A stretch of DNA of 64,000 bases, taken from positions 186,001 through 250,000 of the forward strand of contig NZ_JOEK01000005.1 of assembly GCF_000719135.1 (NCBI RefSeq). Reading direction: 5' to 3'. The translations under genes and the position numbers were made by a program. This DNA comes from Streptomyces avicenniae. GTDB lineage: Bacteria; Actinomycetota; Actinomycetes; Streptomycetales; Streptomycetaceae. Shown piece by piece: positions 31,802-40,612 of this stretch. The notes beneath the pieces are model-generated. The model ran no database searches and was not told the DNA's origin. It saw only the letters and a program-made list of their open reading frames with translations. Every line of letters begins with the position of its first letter. Position 1 is the stretch's first letter.

Positions 31802-32764
31802 ATGGCGCGGCGCGGACGAGGGTGGTACCGGGGCGACTGCCATGTGCACTCGGTCCATTCGGACGGCGAGCTGACGCCGGAGCGGCTCGCGGCGGAGGCA
31901 CGGGCCGCCGGGCTCGACTTCATCGCGACCACCGAGCACAACTCGGCCGCCCCGCAAGGCGCCTGGGCGCCGTACGCGGACGACGACCTGCTGGTGGTGC
32001 TCGGCGAGGAGGTCACGACCAGGACCGGGCACTGGCTCGCGCTCGGCATCCGCGCCGGGCAGCTCGTGCCCTGGGACCACGGCGTGCGCGACGGCGTCAT
32101 CGGGCGGCACCTGGACGACGTGCACCGCGCCGGAGGGCTGTGCGTCGCCGCGCATCCGCACGCGCCCTACCCGTCCGGCACCTTCCTGTACCCCTACGAC
32201 GGCTTCGACGCCGTCGAGGTCTGGAACGGCGCCTGGTCGTCCGACGTGCCGTGGCAGGCGGACAACGAGGCCGCGCTCGCCGAGTGGGGCCGCCTCCTCG
32301 CCGCCGACCTGCACCGCGGCGGACGCTGGCGGCCCGCGATGGGCAACAGCGACGCGCACCTCCCCGGGCAGCTCGCCACCCCGCAGACCGTCGTCCTCGC
32401 CGAGGACCTGACCACGGCCGCCGTCCTCGCGGGCATCCGCGCCGGGCGCAGCTGGATCGCGGCGTCGGCCGACGTCGAACTCGCCGTGTCGGCCGAGGCG
32501 GACGGCCGCACGGCCGGGATCGGCGAGCGGCTGGACGCCGGGGACGGCGAGGCGACGGTGCGCGTCACCGTCCGGGGCGTCCCGCACGGCACGGTCACGC
32601 TGCGCACGGAGCGCGGCCCGGCGCACCGCGCCACGCTGCCGCCCGCCGGGGCGGACACCGTCGAGTGGCGCGGGGACGCGGCCGAGGCGGCGTTCGTCCG
32701 CGTCGAGGTGCGGTACGCGGACGGGCTGATGGCCGCGCTGAGCAACCCCGTCGTCCTGCTCTGA
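31802..32764 (+). CDS. PHP-domain metallohydrolase, CehA/McbA-like
   Basis: A 320-residue protein with the metal-binding motifs of the PHP superfamily: RGDCHVHSVHSDGELT (His14, His16), FIATTEHNS, VAAHPHAPYPSG and MGNSDAHLPGQ. The C-terminal 90 residues form a beta-sandwich-like part (GEATVRVTVRG onwards), as in CehA-type enzymes. CehA members hydrolyse carbamates or phosphoesters; the substrate here is unknown. There is no signal peptide. It stands alone between the TetR and MBL-fold genes. Confidence 0.85.
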   Translation: MARRGRGWYRGDCHVHSVHSDGELTPERLAAEARAAGLDFIATTEHNSAAPQGAWAPYADDDLLVVLGEEVTTRTGHWLALGIRAGQLVPWDHGVRDGVIGRHLDDVHRAGGLCVAAHPHAPYPSGTFLYPYDGFDAVEVWNGAWSSDVPWQADNEAALAEWGRLLAADLHRGGRWRPAMGNSDAHLPGQLATPQTVVLAEDLTTAAVLAGIRAGRSWIAASADVELAVSAEADGRTAGIGERLDAGDGEATVRVTVRGVPHGTVTLRTERGPAHRATLPPAGADTVEWRGDAAEAAFVRVEVRYADGLMAALSNPVVLL

Positions 32765-32945
32765 CCCGCCTCGACCGGCGGTACGGCGCGGGACGGTGGC
32801 CACCGGGCCGCCAAGAGGGCGGAAGCCCAACAGGTGCTGGAGCAGCAGTAATTCGCGGCGGCCCGCCGCTCCGTCCGTCTACGATCGGCCGACCATGATC
32901 ACGGTGGACGCCCGGTCCGCCCGCGGACGTCCAGGAGACGCGGCC

Positions 32946-33902
32946 ATGACGAACCCTCCCGCACGGCTCGAACGCGGGCACCCGTTCCGCCAGTGGAAGA
33001 CGTGGGAGATGCCCGGCACCGGGCTCACCCTCACCGGCTACTCGCGCGCCAACGACAAGACGTTCCTCCACATCCCCGAGCTGCGGTGCGCGCTGGACGC
33101 CGGGCTGTGCGAGGGACGCCAGGCCGACACGGTGCTGCTCACCCACACCCACGCCGACCACGTGAAGGACCTCGACTTCCTCGCCTCCAGGCCGGGCACC
33201 GACATCTATCTGCCCGCCGAGGCCGTGCCGTTCGCGGAGTCCTTCCTGCGGGCGTCGGCGGAGTTGAACCACGGCGCGGCGTACGACCCCGGCCTCGGCG
33301 GGGGCCACCGGCTGCACGGGGTGCGGCAGGGCGACGAGTTCACCTTCGGGCGAGGGCGGCGCCACCACGTACGGGTCGTGGAGTGCGTGCACAAGGTGCC
33401 CTGTGTGGGGTACGCCGTCTCCGAGGTCGGCAAGGCGCTGCTGCCCGAGTACGAGGAGCTGCGCCGCTCGCTGGCCGGGCAGGGACGTGGCGGCGAGTTC
33501 GGGCGTCTCGTGGCCGCGCGGCGGAAGGCGGGCGTCGCGGTCGAACAGGAGGTGCGGCGACCGCTGTTCGCCTTCCTCGGCGACACGCACGTCAGCGTGT
33601 TCGCGCGGAACCCGTGGCTCTTCGCGTATCCGGTGATCATCACCGAGTGCACGTTCCTGCACGACAGCGAGCGGGAGCGGGCCGACCGGGTCGGGCACAC
33701 CCTGTGGAGCGACCTGCGGCCGGTGGTCGAGGCCCACCGGCACACCCTGTTCGTCCTGACCCACTTCAGCCTGCGCCACTCGGACCGGGAGGTCCTCGAC
33801 TTCTTCGCGCGGGAGGCGGACGGCGGGCGCCTCGGCAACGTCCTGCCCTGGGCCCACGCCGGGAGCCTGCTGCCCGAGCAGCACCAGCACGACGGCCGCT
33901 GA
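32946..33902 (+). CDS. MBL-fold metallohydrolase, RNase Z-like
   Basis: A protein of 318 residues. The metal-binding signature LLTHTHADHVKDLDFLAS (HxHxDH) lies near residue 65, with further ligands at FLGDTHVSVFARNPW and LTHFSLRHSD near the C-terminus. The layout, with a long middle region and a late His, resembles RNase Z/ElaC-like phosphodiesterases, but the tRNA-processing exosite is not evident, so the substrate is open. The ATG at 32946 follows CCAGGAGACG; an earlier ATG at 32895 lacks a good site. It precedes the convergent aldo/keto reductase gene by eight bases. Confidence 0.82.
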   Translation: MTNPPARLERGHPFRQWKTWEMPGTGLTLTGYSRANDKTFLHIPELRCALDAGLCEGRQADTVLLTHTHADHVKDLDFLASRPGTDIYLPAEAVPFAESFLRASAELNHGAAYDPGLGGGHRLHGVRQGDEFTFGRGRRHHVRVVECVHKVPCVGYAVSEVGKALLPEYEELRRSLAGQGRGGEFGRLVAARRKAGVAVEQEVRRPLFAFLGDTHVSVFARNPWLFAYPVIITECTFLHDSERERADRVGHTLWSDLRPVVEAHRHTLFVLTHFSLRHSDREVLDFFAREADGGRLGNVLPWAHAGSLLPEQHQHDGR

Positions 33903-33910
33903 TCGCCGCG

Positions 33911-34783
33911 TCAGGACGCGACGGCCTGTGACAGGGCGGCGAACTCGTCGTCGGACAGGCGCACTTCGGCCGCCGCCGTGTTCTCCTCCAGGTGCTTCAC
34001 GGACGACGTGCCGGGGATCGGGAGGAGGACGGGGGAGCGGCGCAGCAGCCAGGCCAGCGCGAGCTGGGAGGGCCGCAGCCCGCGGTCGGCGGCGATCCGG
34101 CCGAGCGGGCCGTTCTCCGCGACCAGGCCGCCGGTGGCCAGCGGGTGCCAGGGGATGAACGCGATGCCGTTGGCCTCGGCGTACGCGAGGACGTCCTCGT
34201 CGTCGCGCTCGGCCAGGTTGTAGCGGTTCTGGACGGAGACGATCGGGGCGATCTCCCGCGCCTGCGTCAGCTGGGCCACGCTCACCTGGCTGAGGCCGAT
34301 GTGCCGGACCTTGCCCTCGTCGCGCAGGGCGCCCAGCTCGCCGATCTGGTCGGCGAGCGGCACCTCGGCGTCGATGCGGTGCAGCTGGAGCAGGTCGATG
34401 CGCTCGACGCCGAGGTGGCGCAGGTTCAGCTCGGTCTGCTGGCGCAGGTACGCGGGGCGGCCGACCGCCGCCCACTGCCCGGGGCCCTGCCGGACGAAGC
34501 CGACCTTCGTGGCGATGACCAGCTCGTCGTCGTACGGGTGCAGGGCCTCGCGCAGGAGCAGGTCGGCGGTGAAGGGGCCGTAGGCGTCGGCGGTGTCGAT
34601 GAGCGTGATGCCCAGGTCGCGCGTGCGGCGCAGGACGCGCAAGGCCTCGTCCCGGTCGCGCGGCTCGCCCCAGACGCCGGGCCCCGGCAGCTGCATGACG
34701 CCGAAGCCGAGGCGGGTGACGGGCAGGTCGCCGCCGATCAGGAAGCTGCCGGAGGCGGTGGCGGGACGCTGGTCGTCGGTCAT
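33911..34783 (-). CDS. Aldo/keto reductase
   Basis: A 290-residue NADPH-dependent oxidoreductase with a TIM-barrel fold. The catalytic Asp and Tyr are in LIDTADAYGPFTADLLLREA, the Lys in LVIATKVGF, and the His in RIDLLQLHRIDAEVP. The NADPH-binding C-terminal end is VLLPIPGTSSVKHLEENTAA. All four catalytic residues are present. Substrate unknown. The ATG at 34783 follows GAGGGGAACGACC. Confidence 0.9.
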   Translation of the reverse strand: MTDDQRPATASGSFLIGGDLPVTRLGFGVMQLPGPGVWGEPRDRDEALRVLRRTRDLGITLIDTADAYGPFTADLLLREALHPYDDELVIATKVGFVRQGPGQWAAVGRPAYLRQQTELNLRHLGVERIDLLQLHRIDAEVPLADQIGELGALRDEGKVRHIGLSQVSVAQLTQAREIAPIVSVQNRYNLAERDDEDVLAYAEANGIAFIPWHPLATGGLVAENGPLGRIAADRGLRPSQLALAWLLRRSPVLLPIPGTSSVKHLEENTAAAEVRLSDDEFAALSQAVAS

Positions 34784-34802
34784 GGGTGGTCGTTCCCCTC
34801 GT

Positions 34803-34819
34803 GTGGTGGCTGCCACCAC
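34803..34819. promoter_or_regulatory. 17-nt perfect palindrome upstream of aldo/keto reductase
   Basis: GTGGTGGC-T-GCCACCAC, two perfect 8-bp arms around one base, 20 bases upstream of the aldo/keto reductase start and downstream of pstB. The one-base centre suits an operator better than a hairpin, although it could also help end the pst transcript. Confidence 0.45.
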
Positions 34820-34897
34820 GCAACGTAACGACCGCCCGCCCCGATCCGGTGGAGCAGCGCGCCGGTGCGCCCGTACGCCGCCGGACGCGTGCGCCGG

Positions 34898-35677
34898 TCA
34901 GCCGAAGCGGCCGGAGATGTAGTCCTCGGTGGCCTGCACGGACGGGTTGCGGAAGATCTTCTGCGTCGCGTCGATCTCGATGAGCTTGCCCGGCTGGCCG
35001 ATCGCCGCGAGGTTGAAGAACGCCGTGCGGTCCGAGACGCGGGCGGCCTGCTGCATGTTGTGCGTGACGATGACGATCGTGTAGCGCGTCTTCAGCTTGT
35101 CGATCAGGTCCTCGATGGCCAGCGTCGAGATGGGGTCGAGCGCGGAGCACGGCTCGTCCATCAGCAGGACGTCGGGCTCCACGGCCGTGGCGCGGGCGAT
35201 GCACAGGCGCTGCTGCTGGCCGCCGGACAGTCCGGCGCCGGGGCGGGCGAGGCGGTCCTTGACCTCGTTCCACAGGTTGGCGGCGCGGAGGTTCTTCTCC
35301 ACGATGTCGTCCAGCTCGGACTTCTTGTAGCGCGTGCCGTTCAGCTTGAGCCCGGCGGCCACGTTGTCGTAGATCGACATGGTGGGGAACGGGTTCGGCC
35401 GCTGGAAGACCATGCCGACCGTGCGGCGCACGGAGACGGGGTCCACGCCCGGGCCGTACAGGTCCTCGTTGTCCAGGAGCACCTTGCCCTCGACCCGGCC
35501 GCCCGGCGTGACCTCGTGCATGCGGTTGAGGGTGCGCAGGAACGTGGACTTGCCGCAGCCCGACGGGCCGATGAAGGCCGTCACCGCGCCGGGCTCCACG
35601 TGCATGGTGATGTCCTCGATCGCCCGGTGCGTCCCGTAGTAGGCGGTGAGGCCGTTCACGTCGATGCGTTTGGCCAT
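34898..35677 (-). CDS. pstB: Phosphate ABC transporter ATPase PstB
   Basis: A 259-residue ATPase of the high-affinity phosphate importer. Walker [22 protein letters not shown]-loop [17 protein letters not shown], signature [15 protein letters not shown] and Walker [17 protein letters not shown] match PstB exactly, and the protein ends with the usual [10 protein letters not shown]. Last gene of pstSCAB, 69 bp after pstA. Confidence 0.97.
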   Translation of the reverse strand: MAKRIDVNGLTAYYGTHRAIEDITMHVEPGAVTAFIGPSGCGKSTFLRTLNRMHEVTPGGRVEGKVLLDNEDLYGPGVDPVSVRRTVGMVFQRPNPFPTMSIYDNVAAGLKLNGTRYKKSELDDIVEKNLRAANLWNEVKDRLARPGAGLSGGQQQRLCIARATAVEPDVLLMDEPCSALDPISTLAIEDLIDKLKTRYTIVIVTHNMQQAARVSDRTAFFNLAAIGQPGKLIEIDATQKIFRNPSVQATEDYISGRFG

Positions 35678-35746
35678 GATCGGTGTCGCTTCTCTCTGTC
35701 TCTCGGGGTGACTCGTGCGGCGGGCGGGGCGTCGGCGGGTGGGGCC

Positions 35747-36823
35747 TCAGCGGCTGGCCTTCGGCGCCTTCCAGCGGGCGACGGCGCGGGCGGCCAGGTT
35801 GAGGATCATGACGAACGCGATGAGCACCAGCGCCGCCGCCCACGCCCGGTCGTACGCGGCCTCGGTGCCGAACGACCACTGCTCGTACACGTACAGCGGC
35901 AGGGACGACTGCGCGCCCTCGAACACGTTGCCGTTGATCATGTTGGTGCCGAAGACCAGGAGGATTATCGGCGCCGTCTCGCCCGCGATGCGCGCCAGCG
36001 CCAGCATCACGCCGGTCGCGATGCCGCCGATGGCCGTCGGCAGGACGACCCGCAGGATCGTGCGCCACTTGGGCACACCGAGCGCCAGCGACGCCTCCCG
36101 CAGCTCGGCGGGCACCAGCTTCAGCATCTCCTCGGTGGAGCGCACGACGATCGGCATCATCAGGATCGACAGCGCCATGGCACCGGCGAAGCCCGAGTAG
36201 CCGAAGTCCAGCATCATGATCCACAGGCTGAGGATGAACAGGCCGGCGACGATGGACGGGATGCCCGTCATGACGTCCACGAAGAACGTGATCGCCTTCG
36301 CCAGCCGCCCCCGCCCGTACTCCACCAGGTAGACGGCGGTCAGCAGGCCGATCGGGATGGCGATGACCGAGGCGATGGCCACCTGTTCCACCGTGCCGAG
36401 GAGCGCGTGGTAGATGCCGCCGCCCGCCTGCCAGCTGAGGACGCCGTTCATGGAGTGGGTGAGGAAGTACCAGTCCACGTGCGGCACTCCGCGCCGCACC
36501 GTCTCGTACAGCAGCGACGCCAGCGGCAGCAGCGCGACGAGGAAGCACGCCCAGACGAGGAGCGACGCGAGCCGGTCCACGGCGTGCCGTCTGCCCTCCA
36601 CGCGCCAGGCGAGGCCGAAGGTGGCGGCGACGAAGACGACGGCCGCGATCAGGCCCCACTGGAGATGGCTGTGCAGGCGGCCCACGACGCCCACGACCAC
36701 GGCGAACGCGACCGAGCCGACCAGCAGCGCCCCCGGCGCCCAGCGTGGCAGGCGCGGCGGACGCAGCGTGGCCAGGGGCACGGCGGTGCCGCGCTCGGTG
36801 GTGTCCAGGTGCTGCTCGCTCAT
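35747..36823 (-). CDS. pstA: Phosphate ABC transporter permease PstA
   Basis: A 358-residue membrane protein. The BPD-type permease domain covers about residues 140-345 and includes IVAGLFILSLWIMMLDFGYS and the EAA loop ELREASLALGVPKWRTILRV that contacts PstB. A longer N-terminal part (about 120 residues with extra hydrophobic segments, ALLVGSVAFAVVVGVVGRLH) precedes it, as in other actinobacterial PstA. It overlaps pstC by four bases. Confidence 0.95.
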   Translation of the reverse strand: MSEQHLDTTERGTAVPLATLRPPRLPRWAPGALLVGSVAFAVVVGVVGRLHSHLQWGLIAAVVFVAATFGLAWRVEGRRHAVDRLASLLVWACFLVALLPLASLLYETVRRGVPHVDWYFLTHSMNGVLSWQAGGGIYHALLGTVEQVAIASVIAIPIGLLTAVYLVEYGRGRLAKAITFFVDVMTGIPSIVAGLFILSLWIMMLDFGYSGFAGAMALSILMMPIVVRSTEEMLKLVPAELREASLALGVPKWRTILRVVLPTAIGGIATGVMLALARIAGETAPIILLVFGTNMINGNVFEGAQSSLPLYVYEQWSFGTEAAYDRAWAAALVLIAFVMILNLAARAVARWKAPKASR

Positions 36824-37779
36824 GCGGCTGTCCCCGAGTACTCCTTGCGGCGCGCGATGATCAGCCGCGCCGCGCCATTGACGAGCAGGGTGAGGAGGAA
36901 GAGCACCAGACCTGACGCGATCAGCGCGTCACGGCCCATGGAGCCCGCCTCCTTGAACTGGCTCGCGATGTTCTGCGCGAAGGTCGCGCCGCCCGACTCC
37001 AGCAGGCTGGCGTTGATGAGGAAGCTGGGCGAGAGCACCGTCGCCACCGCCATCGTCTCGCCCAGCGCGCGCCCGAGGCCCAGCATCGAGGCGCTGATGA
37101 TGCCGGAGCGGGAGAACGGCAGGACGGTCATGCGGATGACCTCCCAGCGGGTCGCGCCCAGCGCGAGCGCCGCCTCCTGGTTGCTCTTCGGCGTCTGCCG
37201 GAACACCTCGCGGGTCACGCTGGTGATGATCGGCAGGATCATGATCGCCAGCAGGATGCCGACCGTCATCAGGGAACGGGCGGGCGTCCCGTCGTAGGCG
37301 AAGATGCCCGTCCAGCCGAAGAACTGGTCCAGCCAGTCGTACAGCCCGCCCATGCGCGGCACCAGGTACAGCGCCCCCCACAGGCCGTAGATGATGCTCG
37401 GCACGGCGGCCAGCAGGTCCACGAGGTAGCTGAACGTCGCGGCGACGCGGCGGGGCGCGTAGTGCGAGATGAACAGCGCGATCCCGGTCGCCACCGGCAC
37501 GGCGATCGCCATCGCGATGACGGAGCTGACGACCGTGCCGAACAGGAGCACGGCGATGCCGAAGACCGGCGGATCGGCGTTGGCGTCCCACTCGAAGGTG
37601 GTGAGGAAGTTCCCCTCGTCGCGGGAGATGGCGATCGCGGCCCTGATGGCGAGGAAGACGGCGATGGCCGCCATGATCACCAGCAGGGCGATGCCGGAAC
37701 CCCGGGACAGCGCGCTGAAGATCCGGTCGCCAGGACGTTCCGCGGTCCGCTCGGCGGCGCGCTCGGCGGTCCGCGTCAT
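36820..37779 (-). CDS. pstC: Phosphate ABC transporter permease PstC
   Basis: A 319-residue membrane protein with six hydrophobic segments. It shows the PstC pattern SIIYGLWGALYLVPRMGGLY and the EAA loop SNQEAALALGATRWEVIRMT, and the C-terminal ESGGATFAQNIASQFKEAGS. The N-terminus carries an unusual Thr/Ala-Glu-Arg repeat (TAERAAERTAER) before the first helix. Overlaps pstS by four bases (ATGA), so the operon is tightly coupled. Confidence 0.96.
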   Translation of the reverse strand: MTRTAERAAERTAERPGDRIFSALSRGSGIALLVIMAAIAVFLAIRAAIAISRDEGNFLTTFEWDANADPPVFGIAVLLFGTVVSSVIAMAIAVPVATGIALFISHYAPRRVAATFSYLVDLLAAVPSIIYGLWGALYLVPRMGGLYDWLDQFFGWTGIFAYDGTPARSLMTVGILLAIMILPIITSVTREVFRQTPKSNQEAALALGATRWEVIRMTVLPFSRSGIISASMLGLGRALGETMAVATVLSPSFLINASLLESGGATFAQNIASQFKEAGSMGRDALIASGLVLFLLTLLVNGAARLIIARRKEYSGTAA

Positions 37780-38879
37780 GACAGCTCCTCCACGCGCGCG
37801 CGGACCTGCTCGACGATGTCGGGCGACAGCGGCGCGTAGTCGATGTCGGCGAGGTCGCGCTGCCCCTGCTCGCCGGCGGTGTATTCGAGGAAGGCCCTGG
37901 TCAGCGGCAGGGTGCCGGGGGCGTTGCCCCGGTCGCAGACGATCTCGTAGGTGACCAGGACGATCGGGTAGACGTCCGGTTCACGGGTCGCGAAGTCGAG
38001 GTCGAGGACCAGGTCGCCGTCCTCCCCGACGACGTCCGCCTGCGCGAGGGCGTTGGAGGCGGTGTCCACGTCGGCGGCGACGGGCTGCCCGCCGCCGGTG
38101 TCGATCCGCGCGGTGTCCACCCCGTTCTGGTGGGCGTAGGACAGCTCGAAGTAGGAGATGGCGCCCTCGGTCTGCTGCACCTGCCCGACGAGGCCGGAGG
38201 AGCCGTCAGCCGACTGCCCGCCCCGGCCGCGCCACGCCTTGTCCGGCTCGTGCGGCCAGGCGTCGGGGGCGGCGGCGCGCAGGTAGGAGGTGAAGTTGTC
38301 GGTGGTGCCCGAGCCGTCGGAGCGGTGGAACGCGGTGATCGGCAGGTCGGGCAGCGCCACGTCCGGGTTCAGGCGGGCGAGGGCCGGGTCGTCCCAGCGG
38401 TCGATCGCGGAGTCGAAGATCGCGGCGAGCGTGGGGGCGTCGAGCACCAGGCCGTCCACGCCCGGCAGGTTGTAGCCGATGGCGATCGGCCCGGCCAGCA
38501 TCGGCAGATGGATCGCGCGGCCCTCGTCCTGGCAGACGGAGCGCGACTCCTCGATCTCCCCCTCGGACAGCTCCGAGTCCGAGCCCGCGAACGCGGTGGT
38601 GCCCTGGAGGAACTCCTGGACGCCCGCGCCGGAGCCGGTCGCCTTGTAGTTGATCCGGCCGCCGTCACAATTGGCCTGGTAACTGTTCACCCAGACCTCC
38701 ATCGCGTTGGCCTGCGCGCTGGAGCCCGACGCCAGGAGCGTGCGGTCGCCCGAGGCGCAGTGCACGTCCTTCGGGGAGAAGCGCACGGCACCGGGAAGGC
38801 CGGAGTTGTCGTCCGATCCGCAGGCAGTGAGGCCCAGCGCACTCAAGGCCAGGACCGCCGCGCCGAGGCGTAGCTTCAC
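37776..38879 (-). CDS. pstS: Phosphate-binding lipoprotein PstS
   Basis: A 367-residue periplasm-side lipoprotein. The lipobox LGLTACGSDD ends a short signal peptide. The phosphate-binding residues fall in ASGSSAQANAMEVWVNSY, SGAGVQEFLQGTTAFAGSDS and AFHRSDGSGTTDNFTSYL, all PstS signatures. GTG 38879, behind GGAAGGAACG, is the preferred start; a GTG nine codons earlier is possible. First gene of pstSCAB, under a PHO box at 38931-38972, and therefore expected to be induced by PhoP at low phosphate. Confidence 0.96.
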   Translation of the reverse strand: MKLRLGAAVLALSALGLTACGSDDNSGLPGAVRFSPKDVHCASGDRTLLASGSSAQANAMEVWVNSYQANCDGGRINYKATGSGAGVQEFLQGTTAFAGSDSELSEGEIEESRSVCQDEGRAIHLPMLAGPIAIGYNLPGVDGLVLDAPTLAAIFDSAIDRWDDPALARLNPDVALPDLPITAFHRSDGSGTTDNFTSYLRAAAPDAWPHEPDKAWRGRGGQSADGSSGLVGQVQQTEGAISYFELSYAHQNGVDTARIDTGGGQPVAADVDTASNALAQADVVGEDGDLVLDLDFATREPDVYPIVLVTYEIVCDRGNAPGTLPLTRAFLEYTAGEQGQRDLADIDYAPLSPDIVEQVRARVEELS

Positions 38880-38930
38880 TGTCGTGTCGTTCCTTCCCGT
38901 TGCCACTTACGTTCGAAAGTAGGCAGCCAA

Positions 38931-38972
38931 GGTGAAGTGATCGAAGGCCGTAAGTGAAGTGGAGATGAACCC
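38931..38972 (-). promoter_or_regulatory. PHO box (PhoP-binding direct repeats) of pstS
   Basis: On the strand read toward pstS, TTCA-containing units recur at 11-nt steps: TTCATCTCCAC, TTCACTTACGG, a degenerate unit, then TTCACCTTGG. The TTCA cores on the plus strand are the TGAA at 38966, 38955 and 38933. This 11-nt direct-repeat architecture is the known Streptomyces PhoP operator. It lies 52-93 bp upstream of the pstS start. Confidence 0.85.
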
Positions 38973-39037
38973 CAGCGGACGGACAGGTTGCCCGGAAGCT
39001 GCACCTTACTGCCTGCCCTCGCGCGCATTCGTTACGC

Positions 39038-39056
39038 TATACCCATCAGGGGTATA
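39038..39056. promoter_or_regulatory. CsoR-type copper operator
   Basis: TATACCC-ATCAG-GGGTATA, perfect 7-bp arms, matches the known copper-operon repressor box (GTATACCC...GGGTATAC type). It is located 20 bp upstream of csoR, as expected for autoregulation. Confidence 0.88.
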
Positions 39057-39075
39057 AGAGTCCGGGAGTACCGAT

Positions 39076-39438
39076 ATGACCAGTTCGAGCGCTTTCGCGG
39101 CGTCGGGTACGGCGGCCGGGGCGGAGACCGACGCCGAGGCGGCGGCGCCGTCGGGGCCGCACGGGTACAGCAAGGACAAGGACGCGCACCTCAAACGGCT
39201 GCGCCGCATCGAGGGCCAGGTCCGTGGCCTCCAGCGGATGGTCGAGGAGGACGTGTACTGCATCGACATACTCACCCAGGTCTCCGCCTCCACCAAGGCC
39301 CTCCAGTCGTTCGCCCTCCAACTCCTGGAGGAACACCTGCGGCACTGCGTCGCCCACGCCGCCCAGGAGGGCGGGCCCGGCATCGACGCCAAGGTCGAGG
39401 AGGCGACGGCCGCGATCGCACGGCTGCTGCGCACCTGA
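39076..39438 (+). CDS. csoR: Copper-sensing repressor CsoR
   Basis: A 120-residue protein of the CsoR/RcnR family. The Cu(I) ligands have the canonical spacing: Cys62 (EDVYCIDILTQ), His87 and Cys91 (EEHLRHCV). The conserved helix KRLRRIEGQVRGLQRMVEED and the C-terminal helix are present. A 30-residue Ala/Ser/Glu-rich lead is longer than in Mycobacterium CsoR. Apo-CsoR represses, and Cu(I) releases DNA. A consensus box precedes the gene, but no copper ATPase or copper chaperone gene is in the window, so the regulon lies elsewhere. Confidence 0.94.
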   Translation: MTSSSAFAASGTAAGAETDAEAAAPSGPHGYSKDKDAHLKRLRRIEGQVRGLQRMVEEDVYCIDILTQVSASTKALQSFALQLLEEHLRHCVAHAAQEGGPGIDAKVEEATAAIARLLRT

Positions 39439-39465
39439 CACGCCGCCGCCCGGCGTGCTGAACCG

Positions 39466-40302
39466 TTACACCACCGCTCCCGCGAACACGTCGTCCGACG
39501 CGGGCAGCACCACGTCCACGGGTGCCCCGAAATCGCGCAGGGTCACCGTGGACGCCACCTCGACACCACCGCCGGGGCCCGTGCCCCCGCCGCCACCGCC
39601 GCCCCCGGCGAAGCTGAACTGATGCCTGACCTTCCGCAGCAGCCCCCGCGCGTCCAGGTAGACGTCGAACGGCACCTGCGTCCGCGTGAAGCCGCCCACG
39701 GCGGTCGCCAGCTGCTCCCGCGCCCCGCCGGTCGCCCGCTCGGCGGCCGTCGCGATGTCGGTGACGCCCCGGTAGTGCCGCAGCCGCTCGCCGTCCACCT
39801 CGGCCCAGCCGAGATCGGCGGCGTACGTCACCCCGCGCAGCAGCTCGGCGGCCGTGATCGGGTCGGTGGCGCCGCCGGTGACCAGGTTGCCGTCCCGCAC
39901 GGCGCCGGTGTCGATGCGGACCCACTTGTCGGCGGGCACGCCCGCGCCCCGGTTCTTGATGTAGAGCAGCCCGGGCACGAACACCTCCGTGACCCGCTCG
40001 CCCTCCGGCAGCGTCAGGCGCAGCTCGCCCGTCCGCTCCCCGTAGTCGAAACGGCCCTCGCCCTCGATCGTGATGCGCGTCCCGCCCGACGCCATGCGCA
40101 GCGCCGTGAACGCGTGCGAGGTGCCCGACCCCGCGAGCACGTCGGGGGCCCGCCTGACGACCTCCCGCGCGTCCGCCGCGCCTCCGGCGCCACCGCCGCC
40201 CTCGGCCGCCGCGCCGGTGCCGGAACACCCGGAGGCCGCCAGCGTCACCCCGGCCGCGAGCAGGGCGACCGTGCCGTTCCTGAGTGTGCGCCGCGCAGCC
40301 AT
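39466..40302 (-). CDS. Conserved lipoprotein, LppX/LprAFG-like
   Basis: A 278-residue lipoprotein with a signal peptide ending in a lipobox (LAASGCSGTG). The body alternates strands such as GTRITIEGEGRFDYGERTG and KWVRIDTGAVRDG, and ends with ASTVTLRDFGAPVDVVLPAS, the DFG-type C-terminus common in actinobacterial LppX/LprG-related and LpqX-like lipoproteins. A Gly-rich loop (FAGGGGGGGGTGPGGG) interrupts the C-terminal part. Probable role in lipid or envelope homeostasis, inferred from fold likeness only. Convergent with csoR. Confidence 0.75.
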   Translation of the reverse strand: MAARRTLRNGTVALLAAGVTLAASGCSGTGAAAEGGGGAGGAADAREVVRRAPDVLAGSGTSHAFTALRMASGGTRITIEGEGRFDYGERTGELRLTLPEGERVTEVFVPGLLYIKNRGAGVPADKWVRIDTGAVRDGNLVTGGATDPITAAELLRGVTYAADLGWAEVDGERLRHYRGVTDIATAAERATGGAREQLATAVGGFTRTQVPFDVYLDARGLLRKVRHQFSFAGGGGGGGGTGPGGGVEVASTVTLRDFGAPVDVVLPASDDVFAGAVV

Positions 40303-40382
40303 GGCCTGCCGACACCCCCATAACCGTCGTATCGGACTCGTCACGCCTAACGAGACCCTGGGACGGCCGTTACGGTGGAGAC

Positions 40383-40568
40383 GTGGAGGACCAGGGTGAA
40401 GACAGCACACCGTCGGCACCGGACCGTGGGCACCGCGTCGTGCTGACGGAGCGTGGCCCGTTCCTGGCGCCGCGGTGCAGCTGCGGCTGGTACGGGGCGG
40501 CCCGCCGCTCCCGCCCGCTGGCGCGGAACGAGGCGGCGGCCCACGTGGCGGCGGCGGCCGTGCCCTGA
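40383..40568 (+). CDS. Small conserved protein with CxCGWYG motif
   Basis: A 61-residue protein starting at GTG 40383. It contains HRVVLTERGPFLAPRCSCGW followed by YGAARRSRPLARNEAAAH. The Cys-x-Cys-Gly-Trp-Tyr-Gly motif resembles a half zinc-binding site and recurs in small Streptomyces proteins of unknown function. Normal codon bias supports it. Function unknown. Confidence 0.65.
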   Translation: MEDQGEDSTPSAPDRGHRVVLTERGPFLAPRCSCGWYGAARRSRPLARNEAAAHVAAAAVP

Positions 40569-40580
40569 GCCGCGCCGCCG

Positions 40581-40608
40581 GGCGGCGGGCGTCAGGCGGC
40601 GGGCGTCA
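40581..40608. repeat. 14-bp tandem repeat in the convergent gap
   Basis: GGCGGCGGGCGTCA is repeated head to tail (40581-40594, 40595-40608), followed by a partial third copy that runs over the end of the PAP2 phosphatase gene. Probably slippage; no terminator-like hairpin was recognised. Confidence 0.7.
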
Positions 40609-40612
40609 GGCG

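Noticed and set aside
32595..36659. A 1,354-codon open frame on the minus strand
   Set aside because: It is an out-of-frame shadow: composition is Arg/Ala/Gly/Pro-rich and it runs through pstA, pstB, the aldo/keto reductase and MBL genes, each of which has clear motifs in another frame.
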